Source of the DNA: Phytobacter ursingii
Lineage (GTDB): Bacteria > Pseudomonadota > Gammaproteobacteria > Enterobacterales > Enterobacteriaceae
Assembly (NCBI GenBank): GCA_901456055.1
Contig: CABDWT010000001.1
Span: forward strand, 62,001-126,000
Reading direction: 5' to 3'
Length of the DNA: 64,000 nucleotides
A program made the position numbers and the translations under genes. This document shows, in pieces, positions 48,559 through 60,843 of this stretch. Every line of letters starts with the position of its first letter. Position 1 is the first letter of the stretch. Below the pieces are notes generated by a model. It saw only the letters and a program-made list of their open reading frames with translations, was not told the origin of the DNA and searched no databases.

Positions 48559-49436
48559 TGAAAAAGGCAGGTGTGGTTCTGGCATTAGCGCTTGGGCTGA
48601 TGACGCAAAATGTAATGGCGAAAACATTGAACGTGGTCGCCAGTTTCTCCGTATTGGGGGATATCGCCGCCAAAACGGGGGGCGATCACGTGAAAGTCAC
48701 CACGCTGGTCGGGCCGGATGGCGACCCGCATACTTTCGAGCCGAGCGCCAAAGACAGCGCGCTGCTCAATAAGGCCGATGTGGTGGTGGTCAATGGTCTG
48801 GGGCTGGAAGGCTGGCTGGATCGACTGGTCAAAGCGTCAGGTTTCAAAGGCGTGGTCGTTGTCGCTTCTGAGGGCGTTTCAACGCACACGCTCGAAGAAG
48901 ATGGCAAAACCGTGACCGACCCGCATGCCTGGAACAGTGCGGCCAACGGCGCGCGCTATGCGAAAAATATCCTGGCGGCCTATGTAAAAGCTGACCCGCA
49001 GGATGAAGCGGCGCTGAAAGCCACCGGACAGCGTTATATTGACCAGGTTCAACAACTGGATAGCTGGGCGAAAACCCAGTTTGACGCGGTACCGCAAGAG
49101 AAACGCAAAGTGCTGACCAGCCATGACGCCTTTGGTTACTTTGGCCGCGCATACGGCGTGACCTTCCTGGCGCCGCAGGGTATCTCTTCGGAAAGTGAAG
49201 CCAGTGCGCAGCAGGTGGCTGAGTTGATTAAGCAGATCAAAGCCGACGGCGTACATACCTGGTTTATGGAAAACCAGCTTGATCCGCGCCTGGTCAAACA
49301 AATTGCCAGCGCGACCGGCGCACAGCCTGGCGGGGAGCTCTATCCTGAGGCTCTGAGCAAAAAAGGCGGCGTGGCGGACTCCTACGTCAAAGCGTTTCGC
49401 CATAACGTTGAAACTATCGCCAACAGCATGAAATAA
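48558..49436 (+). CDS. Metal ABC transporter substrate-binding protein (zinc, Zur-controlled)
   Basis: About 292 residues with a Sec signal peptide (MKKAGVVLALALGLMTQNVMA) and a group 9 metal-binding fold. Metal-site histidines are visible in DGDPHTFEPSAKD, VTDPHAWNSA and SHDAFGYFGRAYG. It lacks the long His/Asp-rich loop of ZnuA, so by sequence alone a manganese role would also be possible; the Zur box favours zinc. ATG codons at 48555 and 48558 are both available; the second is better spaced from AAGGAG. A terminator follows. Confidence 0.9.
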   Translation: MKKAGVVLALALGLMTQNVMAKTLNVVASFSVLGDIAAKTGGDHVKVTTLVGPDGDPHTFEPSAKDSALLNKADVVVVNGLGLEGWLDRLVKASGFKGVVVVASEGVSTHTLEEDGKTVTDPHAWNSAANGARYAKNILAAYVKADPQDEAALKATGQRYIDQVQQLDSWAKTQFDAVPQEKRKVLTSHDAFGYFGRAYGVTFLAPQGISSESEASAQQVAELIKQIKADGVHTWFMENQLDPRLVKQIASATGAQPGGELYPEALSKKGGVADSYVKAFRHNVETIANSMK

Positions 49437-49443
49437 CCGCGCT

Positions 49444-49468
49444 AAGCCAGCGTACGCTGGCTTTTTTC
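49444..49468 (+). terminator. Rho-independent terminator of the zinc-type ABC operon
   Basis: AAGCCAGCG and CGCTGGCTT form a compact stem with a TA loop, followed by a run of T, 8 bp after the binding-protein stop. Confidence 0.88.
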
Positions 49469-49560
49469 TGAAGCCTCCTCGTAAATTCGTCACCGCATCC
49501 CCACCTTTATCCTGAAAGTGGTATCTTTTCCGCCACGGTTTTTGCACGACAGGGGTCACT

Positions 49561-50054
49561 ATGACTGACAGCGAATTAATGGAACTGAGTGAGCGTGTGG
49601 GGCTGGCGCTCAAGGCACGCGGCGCGACCGTCACCACGGCGGAGTCCTGTACGGGCGGTTGGGTGGCAAAAGCCATTACCGATATCGCCGGGAGTTCCGC
49701 CTGGTTTGAGCGTGGCTTTGTCACCTACAGTAATGAGGCCAAGTCGCAGATGATTGGCGTTAAGGCAGAAACGCTCGCAGCACAGGGTGCAGTGAGTGAA
49801 CCTGTAGTGGTGGAGATGGCAATTGGCGCGCTAAAAGCCGCACGGGCGGATTTCGCCATTTCAATCAGCGGCATTGCCGGGCCTGACGGGGGCAGTGACA
49901 GCAAGCCTGTCGGCACCGTGTGGTTTGGTTTTGCCAGCGTAAGCGGGCAGGGCATTACCCGTCGCGAGCGCTTCGATGGCGACCGCGAAGCGGTGCGTCG
50001 TCAGGCGACGGTGTATGCGTTGCAAACACTGTGGCAACATTTTCTACAAAATAC

Positions 50055-50058
<4 letters not shown>
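49561..50058 (+). CDS. pncC: Nicotinamide-nucleotide amidase PncC (CinA C-terminal family)
   Basis: 165 residues, the length of E. coli PncC (YgaD). The motif TTAESCTGGWVAKAITDIAG carries the catalytic Ser and surrounding residues, and SISGIAGPDGGSDSKPVGTV is the second conserved block. It deamidates NMN to NaMN in pyridine nucleotide recycling. It is directly upstream of recA, as in E. coli. Confidence 0.95.
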
Positions 50059-51212
<1,154 letters not shown>

Positions 51213-51229
51213 TAATCTGAATGACAATC

Positions 51230-51256
51230 AAGGGCTGCGGATGCAGCCCTTTTGTT
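51230..51256 (+). terminator. recA terminator / recX attenuator
   Basis: AAGGGCTGC and GCAGCCCTT form a stem with a GGAT loop followed by TTGTTTTT. In E. coli the equivalent hairpin lets a small share of transcripts read into recX. Confidence 0.88.
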
Positions 51257-51281
51257 TTTCAGAGTCTGCCAGGATTTAACC

Positions 51282-51782
51282 ATGTCTGACAACACGCCCC
51301 GACGCTCTGCCAGTGCCCGCTTGCTTGACCGTGCCTTACGCATTTTGGCTATGCGTGATCATGCGGAACAGGAACTTCGCAGAAAACTTACTGCCCCTGT
51401 CATGGGCAAAAATGGTCTGGAAAAAACGGACGCCACGCCGGAAGATGTCGACAAAGTTATTGCCTGGTGCATGGAAAATAACTACCTCGACGATGCGCGA
51501 TTTGCCCGTCAGTTCATTGCCAGCCGCAGTCGCAAAGGCTATGGCCCTGCACGTATCCGCCAGGAGATGGGCCAGAAAGGGCTGACGCGGGATGTCAGCG
51601 AAAGCGCGATGCGAGAATGCGATATCGACTGGTGCGAACTTGCCCGGGAACAGGCGCAGCGTAAATTCGGCGAGCCGCTACCCGTGGCCTTTGCGGAAAA
51701 AGTAAAAGTGCAACGCTTTTTACTCTATCGCGGTTATTTACTGGAAGATATTCAGGAAATCTGGCGAAATTTTGCCGGTTGA
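51282..51782 (+). CDS. recX: RecA regulator RecX
   Basis: A 166-residue helical protein ([20 protein letters not shown]). Family segments include [52 protein letters not shown] and the C-terminal [16 protein letters not shown]. It inhibits RecA filament extension. The start at 51282 follows CAGGATTTAACC. Confidence 0.95.
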   Translation: MSDNTPRRSASARLLDRALRILAMRDHAEQELRRKLTAPVMGKNGLEKTDATPEDVDKVIAWCMENNYLDDARFARQFIASRSRKGYGPARIRQEMGQKGLTRDVSESAMRECDIDWCELAREQAQRKFGEPLPVAFAEKVKVQRFLLYRGYLLEDIQEIWRNFAG

Positions 51783-51911
51783 CCGCATACGGGATTTTAC
51801 TTCGCAGTAAAGAAAACTTATCTTATTCCCACTTTTTCCAGTAGCGGGTTGCTGTCTGTCAAAGGGCAGTAATCCGTTACGACATTTCGTTAGCTTGATT
51901 TCAGGATAATT

Positions 51912-54539
<2,628 letters not shown>

Positions 54540-54561
54540 AAATTACAAAGCGAATAGCAGT

Positions 54562-54590
54562 CGCCATGGCCTTGTCGCCATGGCGTTCTT
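54562..54590 (+). terminator. Hairpin after alaS
   Basis: CGCCATGGC and GCCATGGCG pair across CTTGTC, followed by TTCTT, 22 bp past the alaS stop. Confidence 0.65.
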
Positions 54591-54782
54591 GCCACTACGC
54601 TATTGAAAACGATAAAGTCAGGTTGAAGTTGTGTATATCGGCTAAACTTACGTCTAACAGAATGTGATGCCGTGACTGCTTACACTTTACGTGTTTGTCA
54701 TCGCTTACTTTTTGGCGTTATATGATGGAGAATGCCGGGATACAGAGAGACCCGACTCTTTTAATCTTTCAAGGAGCAAAGA

Positions 54783-54968
54783 ATGCTGATTCTGACTCGT
54801 CGAGTTGGTGAGACCCTCATGATTGGGGATGAGGTCACTGTGACTGTTTTAGGGGTTAAAGGTAACCAGGTACGTATTGGCGTTAACGCTCCTAAAGAAG
54901 TATCTGTTCATCGTGAAGAAATCTACCAGCGTATCCAGGCTGAAAAATCACAGCAGTCCAGTTATTGA
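54783..54968 (+). CDS. csrA: Carbon storage regulator CsrA
   Basis: A 61-residue RNA-binding dimer ([20 protein letters not shown]). RNA-contact residues in LTRR and VHREEIY are intact. It controls translation and stability of mRNAs for glycogen, motility and biofilm genes. The start follows AAGGAGCAAAGA. Followed by a strong GC hairpin. Confidence 0.98.
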
Positions 54969-54975
54969 TATTACC

Positions 54976-55000
54976 GCGTCTCGCCTCCCCGGCGAGACGC
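54976..55000 (+). terminator. Hairpin after csrA
   Basis: GCGTCTCGCC and GGCGAGACGC pair perfectly across five bases, 7 bp past the csrA stop. No T-run directly after. Confidence 0.65.
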
Positions 55001-55203
55001 AACATCTCTCCCCGATTCTCTCCTGTTCGCGTTACCTTTTTATTTCACTCCCTCTCTTGTCGCTCCTCTTTCTCAGGTTTTTGTCTCCGCTGACATCAGG
55101 TGCGTAACGTCTAATTTCTGCTGATAAAACATCCTTTTTGCGTTTTTATCCGGCTAATTGTCTGCGAAGTGTGCAAACGATTCAGGGGCTGGAAAAATTG
55201 TTT

Positions 55204-55231
55204 GACTTATAAGTCTCAGAAAGTAATATGT
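55204..55231 (+). promoter_or_regulatory. Promoter of the serV-arg tRNA operon
   Basis: TTGACT (-35) and TAATAT (-10) with 16 bp between, followed by a GC-rich discriminator (GTGCGCC) typical of stable-RNA promoters under stringent control. It lies 60 bp before the tRNA-Ser gene. The rest of the 322-bp csrA-serV gap shows no gene. Confidence 0.75.
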
Positions 55232-55290
55232 GCGCCACGCAGCGACGATGAGCAGAAACAAGTTCTTCGAAGCACTCGTAAGAGGCGTGT

Positions 55291-55383
55291 GGTGAGGTGG
55301 CCGAGAGGCTGAAGGCGCTCCCCTGCTAAGGGAGTATGCGGTCAAAAGCTGCATCCGGGGTTCGAATCCCCGCCTCACCGCCA
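55291..55383 (+). tRNA. serV: tRNA-Ser (anticodon GCU)
   Basis: A 93-nt class II tRNA with an extended variable arm. Acceptor GGTGAGG pairs with CCTCACC, the anticodon GCT is at 55325-55327, the T-arm reads GGTTCGAATCC, and CCA is encoded. First gene of the tRNA cluster. Confidence 0.97.
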
Positions 55384-55386
55384 TTT

Positions 55387-55463
55387 GCATCCATAGCTCA
55401 GCTGGATAGAGTACTCGGCTACGAACCGAGCGGTCGGAGGTTCGAATCCTCCTGGATGCACCA
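55387..55463 (+). tRNA. argV: tRNA-Arg (anticodon ACG), copy 1
   Basis: A 77-nt tRNA including CCA, starting GCATCCATAGCTCAGCTGGA. Anticodon ACG at 55421-55423 (A34 becomes inosine). It lies 3 bp after serV. The four copies are identical; in E. coli they are argV, argY, argZ and argQ, and the symbol here follows position next to serV. Confidence 0.96.
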
Positions 55464-55526
55464 TCTTTCTCAGTGTTGCGGCGTGTTGAGCAACATTGAA
55501 TCGGTAGTAAAGCAGTAAATTCTGAT

Positions 55527-55603
55527 GCATCCATAGCTCAGCTGGATAGAGTACTCGGCTACGAACCGAGCGGTCGGAGGTTCGAATCCTCCTGGATGCA
55601 CCA
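55527..55603 (+). tRNA. argY: tRNA-Arg (anticodon ACG), copy 2
   Basis: Identical in sequence to copy 1, with encoded CCA at 55601-55603. The spacer before it (CAGTGTTGCGGCGTGTTGAG and following) is related to the spacers of copies 3 and 4, showing tandem duplication. Confidence 0.95.
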
Positions 55604-55658
55604 TCTTAATCAGTGTTGCGGCCTGTTAAGCAGCACCGAATTAGCAGTAAATCTCAAT

Positions 55659-55735
55659 GCATCCATAGCTCAGCTGGATAGAGTACTCGGCTACGAACCG
55701 AGCGGTCGGAGGTTCGAATCCTCCTGGATGCACCA
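55659..55735 (+). tRNA. argZ: tRNA-Arg (anticodon ACG), copy 3
   Basis: Identical to copies 1 and 2. Followed by a 127-bp structured spacer that is repeated after copy 4. Confidence 0.95.
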
Positions 55736-55862
55736 TCTTCTCCGAAATAACATCAGCATCGTTGTTTCATGGTCTGCGAAATAATCGGCAGCACCAGGGA
55801 GGATAACGTTGCGTCAGCAACGGCCCGCAGGGCGAGCAAAGTGAGTCATCCTCCCGGATGCA
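55736..55862 (+). repeat. Structured spacer repeat after tRNA-Arg copy 3
   Basis: Begins TCTTCTCCGAAATAACATCA. An outer stem GGGAGGAT (55797-55804) / ATCCTCCC (55848-55855) encloses GTTGC-GTCA-GCAAC and GCCC-GCA-GGGC hairpins. It ends CGGATGCA, like the tRNA-Arg 3' end. Nearly identical to 55998-56124. Confidence 0.8.
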
Positions 55863-55920
55863 CAATTTTAATCAGTGTTGCGACCTGTTAAGCAGCACCG
55901 AATTAGCAGTAAATCTCAAT

Positions 55921-55997
55921 GCATCCATAGCTCAGCTGGATAGAGTACTCGGCTACGAACCGAGCGGTCGGAGGTTCGAATCCTCCTGGATGCACCA
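55921..55997 (+). tRNA. argQ: tRNA-Arg (anticodon ACG), copy 4
   Basis: Identical to copies 1-3. Copies 3 and 4 lie in a 262-bp tandem duplication that includes the structured spacer. Confidence 0.95.
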
Positions 55998-56124
55998 TCT
56001 TCTCCGAAATAACATCAGCATCGTTGTTTCATGGTCTGCGAAATAATCGCCAGCACCAGGGAGGATAACGTTGCGTCAGCAACGGCCCGCAGGGCGAGCA
56101 AAGTGAGTCATCCTCCCGGATGCG
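55998..56124 (+). repeat. Structured spacer repeat after tRNA-Arg copy 4
   Basis: Differs from the first copy only at a few positions (for example TCGCCAGC for TCGGCAGC). The outer stem is at 56059-56066 and 56110-56117. It ends the tRNA cluster and could act as a processing or termination structure. No T-run follows. Confidence 0.8.
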
Positions 56125-56299
56125 CTATCTTCTCCAGAACAGCACTCTCTTCATTGTCTCCTTATTTTTCGTATCCCCATTTCTCTGCAGATCCCTTTTC
56201 CTTCCGTAATGGATTTTTATTGGCAGTCTGTTCTTTCCTCTATAATTTATCTACTTATCACGATGTGAATTGAGTAAGGCAAAGGCAAGGAGAGAAATC

Positions 56300-56614
56300 A
56301 TGAAAGGGTTCAACGCTATTTCTGCGTTTTGCGCAATGTTACTTGTCGCACTGACCCTGAGCGGTTGTGCGGGCTCATCTAAAAAGGAAAGCACTGGCGG
56401 CTATATAGACGACACCGTTGTGACGACCAAAGTCAAAACCGCGCTATTCAATGATAAAAACATAAAATCGTCGGAAATCAGCGTTGAAACCTTTAAAGGG
56501 CGTGTGCAATTGAGTGGTTTTGTCTCATCTGCTGAAAGCGCGAAGCGCGCCGTGGAGGTCGCTCGCCGGGTTCCTGGGGTGCGCGTGGTTGAAAATGATT
56601 TGAGGATCAAATAA
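56300..56614 (+). CDS. BON-domain lipoprotein
   Basis: 104 residues. Signal peptide with lipobox LSGC (MKGFNAISAFCAMLLVALTL, then SGCAGSSKK); residue 2 of the mature chain is Ala, favouring the outer membrane. A single BON domain spans about 38-104 (DDTVVTTKVKTALFNDKNIK, VQLSGFVSSAESAKRAVEVA, RVPGVRVVENDLRIK), related to OsmY and DolP but with only one domain. Start at 56300 follows AAGGAGAGAAATC. Likely an envelope-stress-type protein; the function is inferred. Confidence 0.88.
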   Translation: MKGFNAISAFCAMLLVALTLSGCAGSSKKESTGGYIDDTVVTTKVKTALFNDKNIKSSEISVETFKGRVQLSGFVSSAESAKRAVEVARRVPGVRVVENDLRIK

Positions 56615-56730
56615 TCCTTCGCAAAACACAAAGGCGCCACAGGGCGTCTTTGTTGTCTCTGCGTCTGACAGCGACAAAAATCTTTGTTTACGATAAAGTA
56701 ACGTTTTGTTATCCGCTCTATGAGAACACG

Positions 56731-57297
56731 ATGTACGAACGTTACGATGGTCTGATTTTCGATATGGATGGCACCATCCTGGATACCGAACCGACTCACC
56801 GTAAAGCCTGGCATGACGTGCTGGGGCATTATGGTCTGCGCTACGATATCCAGGCGATGATCGCGCTGAACGGTTCTCCTACCTGGCGTATCGCCCAGTC
56901 GGTGATTGAGCTGAATCAGGCCGACCTGGACCCCTATGCGCTTGCACGTGAAAAAACAGAAGCGGTGAAAGCGATGCTGCTTGATACCGTCCGTCCGCTA
57001 CCGCTGATTGATGTTGTCAAAGCGTGGTATGGTCGCCGTCCGTTATCGGTCGGGACGGGGAGCGAAAGCGCAATCGCCGAAGCACTGTTATCTCATCTTG
57101 GTTTGCGTCACTATTTCGCTGCCGTGGTCGCCGCCGATCATGTAAAAAATCACAAACCTGCGCCTGACACCTTTTTGCTTTGTGCGGAAAAAATGGGTGT
57201 CGCGCCGCAAAAATGCGTGGTTTTTGAGGATGCGGATTTTGGCCTGCAGGCAGCACGCTCCGCCGGGATGGATGCCGTGGATGTGCGCCTGTTGTGA
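56731..57297 (+). CDS. yqaB: HAD-family fructose-1-phosphate/6-phosphogluconate phosphatase YqaB
   Basis: 188 residues from MYERYDGLIFDMDGTILDTE, the same length as E. coli YqaB. The nucleophile Asp is in FDMDGT, with HAD motif II SVGTGSES, motif III Lys in KNHKPAPDTF and motif IV VFEDADFG. Its stop overlaps the yqaA start by 4 bp. Confidence 0.95.
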   Translation: MYERYDGLIFDMDGTILDTEPTHRKAWHDVLGHYGLRYDIQAMIALNGSPTWRIAQSVIELNQADLDPYALAREKTEAVKAMLLDTVRPLPLIDVVKAWYGRRPLSVGTGSESAIAEALLSHLGLRHYFAAVVAADHVKNHKPAPDTFLLCAEKMGVAPQKCVVFEDADFGLQAARSAGMDAVDVRLL

Positions 57298-57722
57298 GTG
57301 AAACGCTTTCTCTTGTTTCATTGTTTGCCAGCAGTTTTCTTAGCGCTACCTTGCTTCCAGGCAACTCTGAGGTGGTGTTGGTTGCTATGCTGCTGTCAGG
57401 CCTTAGTCAGCCGTGGCTACTCGTGTTAATAGCAACAATGGGTAATAGCCTTGGAGGGTTGACTAACGTTATTCTTGGGCGTTTCTTTCCATTGCGTGAA
57501 AAATCGCGCTGGCAGGAAAAAGCAGCAGGTTGGCTAAGACGCTATGGCGCAGCCACACTGTTATTGAGCTGGATGCCTGTAATCGGCGATTTGCTGTGCC
57601 TGCTGGCGGGATGGATGCGCATCTCCTGGGGGCCAGTGGTGTTTTTTTTGTGCCTTGGGAAGGCGATACGCTATGTGCTCCTGGCCATCGTAACGCTTCA
57701 GGGTATGACGTGGTGGCACTAA
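57294..57722 (+). CDS. yqaA: DedA/SNARE-associated-like inner-membrane protein YqaA
   Basis: A 142-residue membrane protein with about four hydrophobic segments. FLSATLLPGNSEVVLVAMLL and NSLGGLTNVILGRFFPLREK match the YqaA branch of the DedA-like superfamily, which includes lipid-scramblase-type proteins. The role of YqaA itself is not established. Translationally coupled to yqaB. Confidence 0.93.
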   Translation: MSETLSLVSLFASSFLSATLLPGNSEVVLVAMLLSGLSQPWLLVLIATMGNSLGGLTNVILGRFFPLREKSRWQEKAAGWLRRYGAATLLLSWMPVIGDLLCLLAGWMRISWGPVVFFLCLGKAIRYVLLAIVTLQGMTWWH

Positions 57723-57802
57723 TTGGACTGAGTGAGTGACCTTTAATCGTCAACCATTACAATTATGCTTAATAAAATGAATTTTACAGGCGGGAGGTCA
57801 AT

Positions 57803-59347
57803 TTGATCCCGGACGTATCACAGGCATTGTCCTGGCTGGAAAAAAATCCTCAGGCTCTTAAGGGCATTCAACGTGGTCTTGAGCGCGAAACGTTGCGCGT
57901 CAATGCAGATGGCACGCTGGCAACCACCGGTCATCCGCACGCCCTTGGTTCCGCGTTGACCCATAAATGGATTACGACAGATTTTGCCGAAGCGTTGCTG
58001 GAGTTTATCACTCCGGTAGACGGTGATATTCAGCATATGCTGACCATCATGCGTGATATCCACCGTTTTACTGCGCGTGAAATTGGTGACGAGCGCATGT
58101 GGCCGCTGAGCATGCCGTGCTATATCGAAAACGGTCAGGAAATCGAACTGGCGCAGTACGGCTCGTCGAACATTGGCCGCCTGAAAACGCTCTACCGTGA
58201 AGGGTTGAAAAACCGCTACGGCGCGTTGATGCAGACCATTTCAGGCGTGCATTACAACTTTTCTCTGCCGATGGCTTTCTGGGAAGCCAAATGCGGGGAA
58301 ACCGACAAAGAATCCGTTTCAGACGGTTATTTCCGTCTGATTCGTAACTATTACCGCTTTGGTTGGGTCATTCCTTACCTGTTTGGCGCGTCCCCGGCGA
58401 TTTGCCCCTCTTTTCTCCAGGGTAAACCGTCGACGCTGCCTTTCGAGAAGACGCCTGGCGGCATGTATTATCTGCCGTATGCCACTTCGCTGCGTTTGAG
58501 TGACCTGGGGTATACCAACAAATCGCAAAGCAATCTTGGCATTACCTTTAACAATCTGTCTGATTACGTCGTGGCCCTGAAACGCGCGATTAAAACGCCA
58601 TCTGAGGAATACGCGAAGATTGGCCTGAAAAAAGACGGTAAGTATCTGCAGATCAATACCAATATTCTGCAGATTGAAAACGAACTTTATGCCCCGATAC
58701 GCCCGAAACGCGTAACGCGTAGCGGTGAATCACCGTCAGATGCGCTGTTGCGCGGCGGAATTGAATATATTGAAGTGCGTTCGCTGGACATCAACCCGTT
58801 CACCCCGATTGGCGTGGATGAGCAGCAGGTTCGTTTCCTCGATCTGTTTATGGTCTGGTGTGTACTGGCGGACGCGCCGGAAATGAGCAGCGATGAGCTG
58901 CTCTGTACGCGTAAAAACTGGAATCGTGTCATTCTGGAAGGTCGTAAACCGGGCCTGACGCTGGGAATGGGCTGCGAAGCGGCACAGTTCCCGCTGCCGC
59001 AGGTTGGCAAAGATCTGTTCCGTGACCTTAAACGTGTCGCGCAGACACTTGATGGGCTGTACGGCGGCAACGGATATGAACAGGTTTGCGATGAGCTGCT
59101 GGCTTGTTTTGATAACCCGGAACTGACATTCTCAGCGCGTATTTTGCGTTCTATGCTTGATAAAGGCATTGGCGGTACGGGCAAAGCGCTCTCTGAAGAG
59201 TATCGTTCGATGTTGCGCGAAGAACCGCTGGAAATTTTGCGCGAAGAGGATTTCAGCAAAGAGTGCGATGTTTCCTGGGCACGCCAGAAAGAGGTTGAGG
59301 CGTCGGATACGGAAACATTCGAGGCGCTTGTCGCAAGACATGCCTGA
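57803..59347 (+). CDS. gshA: Glutamate-cysteine ligase
   Basis: A 514-residue enzyme that catalyses the first, rate-limiting step of glutathione synthesis. It starts at TTG 57803, as in E. coli, after GGGAGGTCAA ([20 protein letters not shown]). Conserved blocks include [41 protein letters not shown] and [16 protein letters not shown]. MicA is encoded on the opposite strand just after its end. Confidence 0.97.
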   Translation: MIPDVSQALSWLEKNPQALKGIQRGLERETLRVNADGTLATTGHPHALGSALTHKWITTDFAEALLEFITPVDGDIQHMLTIMRDIHRFTAREIGDERMWPLSMPCYIENGQEIELAQYGSSNIGRLKTLYREGLKNRYGALMQTISGVHYNFSLPMAFWEAKCGETDKESVSDGYFRLIRNYYRFGWVIPYLFGASPAICPSFLQGKPSTLPFEKTPGGMYYLPYATSLRLSDLGYTNKSQSNLGITFNNLSDYVVALKRAIKTPSEEYAKIGLKKDGKYLQINTNILQIENELYAPIRPKRVTRSGESPSDALLRGGIEYIEVRSLDINPFTPIGVDEQQVRFLDLFMVWCVLADAPEMSSDELLCTRKNWNRVILEGRKPGLTLGMGCEAAQFPLPQVGKDLFRDLKRVAQTLDGLYGGNGYEQVCDELLACFDNPELTFSARILRSMLDKGIGGTGKALSEEYRSMLREEPLEILREEDFSKECDVSWARQKEVEASDTETFEALVARHA

Positions 59348-59355
59348 CAGAAAAG

Positions 59356-59429
59356 AAAAAGGCCACATTACTGTGGCCGAAATATTCATCTCTGAAAACA
59401 GGGATGATGATAACAAATGCGCGTCTTTC
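59356..59429 (-). ncRNA. micA: MicA small RNA
   Basis: The minus strand from 59429 begins GAAAGACGCGCATTTGTTAT, the 5' end of MicA that pairs with ompA and other porin mRNAs. It ends in the terminator GGCCACAGTAATGTGGCC followed by T-run near 59356. It is divergent from luxS and convergent with gshA, as in E. coli. A sigmaE promoter lies at the right distance. Confidence 0.95.
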
Positions 59430-59435
59430 ATATAC

Positions 59436-59462
59436 TCAGACTCGCATCTAAATGAAGAGTTC
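59436..59462 (-). promoter_or_regulatory. SigmaE promoter of micA
   Basis: Minus-strand GAACT (-35, 59462-59458) and TCTGA (-10, 59440-59436) are 17 bp apart, and the -10 ends 6 bases before the MicA 5' end. Confidence 0.85.
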
Positions 59463-59499
59463 ATTTTATTTTTAAAAAAATCACTGCGGAGGTGACTAA

Positions 59500-60015
59500 A
59501 TGCCATTGTTGGATAGCTTCACTGTCGATCATACCCGTATGGAAGCGCCTGCGGTCCGTGTTGCAAAGAGCATGAACACTCCTCATGGCGACGCCATTAC
59601 CGTTTTCGACCTGCGTTTCTGCGTGCCTAACAAAGAAGTCATGCCGGAAAAAGGCATCCATACGCTGGAACACCTGTTCGCGGGTTTCATGCGTGATCAT
59701 CTCAATGGGAATGGTGTGGAGATTATCGACATCTCCCCGATGGGTTGCCGTACTGGCTTTTATATGAGCCTGATCGGTACGCCTGACGAGCAACGAGTGG
59801 CCGATGCCTGGAAAGCGGCAATGGCAGACGTTCTGAAAGTACAGAACCAGAACCAGATTCCGGAACTTAACGTCTATCAGTGCGGTACCTATCAGATGCA
59901 CTCGCTGAGCGAAGCGCAGGACATCGCGCGCCATATTCTCGAAAAAGACGTGCGTGTTAACAGCAACGAAGAGCTGGCGCTGCCGAAAGAGAAACTGCAG
60001 GAACTGCACATCTAG
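59500..60015 (+). CDS. luxS: S-ribosylhomocysteine lyase LuxS
   Basis: 171 residues. The metal site His54, Glu57 and His58 lies in [12 protein letters not shown], with the third ligand Cys in NVYQCGTYQ and the catalytic Cys83 in [11 protein letters not shown]. It converts S-ribosylhomocysteine to homocysteine and DPD, the AI-2 precursor. The ATG follows GCGGAGGTGACTAA. Confidence 0.98.
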   Translation: MPLLDSFTVDHTRMEAPAVRVAKSMNTPHGDAITVFDLRFCVPNKEVMPEKGIHTLEHLFAGFMRDHLNGNGVEIIDISPMGCRTGFYMSLIGTPDEQRVADAWKAAMADVLKVQNQNQIPELNVYQCGTYQMHSLSEAQDIARHILEKDVRVNSNEELALPKEKLQELHI

Positions 60016-60025
60016 TGCGTATGCG

Positions 60026-60046
60026 CCCTCTCCCTCAGGGAGAGGG
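60026..60046. repeat. CCCTCTCCCT palindrome after luxS
   Basis: CCCTCTCCCT / AGGGAGAGGG around a single C. The same hairpin word flanks the modular repeats at 25.3, 25.9 and 35.7 kb, so it is a dispersed intergenic palindrome and may help terminate luxS. Confidence 0.75.
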
Positions 60047-60067
60047 GTGGGCAAAGGAGGTTAAGAG

Positions 60068-60841
60068 ATGTCGACTACTTTAACCTTCTCCTTTGCCCAT
60101 CGTCCTCTGGTCCCCTTTGCGCATGATTATGAACACGGAGAAAGTGAGCCGTGGCACCAGCATGATTGCGCGCAATTGCTGCATATCTTAAGTGGCGTCG
60201 TCCGGGTGGACACTGCATCAGGTTGCTGGGTCGTCCCGCCAGGGCGCGGCGTCTGGTTACCTGCCGGTACCCAACATGCGATTCGCATTACGGGCAAAGT
60301 TGCTGCACGAACGCTGTTTATTGACCCGCTTGCCCGCGCGGATTTACCCGCCTCCTGCCAGATTGTGCAAATCACACCGTTGCTGCGTGAATTGATTGTC
60401 GCCTCGTTTTCCCTTGCCGAAAAATATGCGCCTGCCAGTCGCGATGAGCATGTTTATGAGCTGATTCTGGATGAGATCCGCGGCATGCGTGTGTTGCCTT
60501 TTTTCTTGCCGGAACCGGAGAGCGAGGGGCTGAAAAATTTGTGTCGGTATATTCGCGAGTCGATAGCCGAGCCCTGGAGCAGCGCGCAGGCGGCGGCTTT
60601 GATGAGCATGAGTGAAAAGACCCTCAACCGTCATTTTCAACGGCAAACGGCGTTAACCTATGGCGAGTGGGTTCGGCGGGCAAAGCTGATGGAAGCGCTG
60701 GTCAGGCTGGCGCAAGGTCACTCGGTGCTACGTGTCGCGCTGGATCTGGGATACGGCAGCCACAGCGCATTTACGGCGATGTTTCGCCGGGTGATGGGGA
60801 TATCACCCAGCGATTATTTCCGCGCTCAGGAAAACGAGTAG
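60068..60841 (+). CDS. AraC-family regulator with N-terminal cupin domain
   Basis: 257 residues. A cupin sensor domain (about 10-120: HRPLVPFAHDYEHGESEPWH, VVPPGRGVWLPAGTQHAIRI) precedes a double helix-turn-helix (about 160-257: SSAQAAALMSMSEKTLNRHF, VLRVALDLGYGSHSAFTAMF, RRVMGISPSDYFR). This is the YdeO-unlike, cupin_2-type AraC subgroup often controlling small exporters. It converges on leuA with a 2-bp gap, so the neighbour is not an obvious target. Confidence 0.9.
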   Translation: MSTTLTFSFAHRPLVPFAHDYEHGESEPWHQHDCAQLLHILSGVVRVDTASGCWVVPPGRGVWLPAGTQHAIRITGKVAARTLFIDPLARADLPASCQIVQITPLLRELIVASFSLAEKYAPASRDEHVYELILDEIRGMRVLPFFLPEPESEGLKNLCRYIRESIAEPWSSAQAAALMSMSEKTLNRHFQRQTALTYGEWVRRAKLMEALVRLAQGHSVLRVALDLGYGSHSAFTAMFRRVMGISPSDYFRAQENE

Positions 60842-60843
60842 TG

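Noticed and set aside
55291-55997. Prophage or island attachment at the tRNA genes
   Set aside because: The flanking genes csrA and yqaB are the normal neighbours and no integrase is present; the duplicated tRNA-Arg copies are ancestral to the group.
55336-56046. Short protein frames over the tRNA genes
   Set aside because: They translate tRNA sequence (for example [16 protein letters not shown]) and recur with each tRNA copy.
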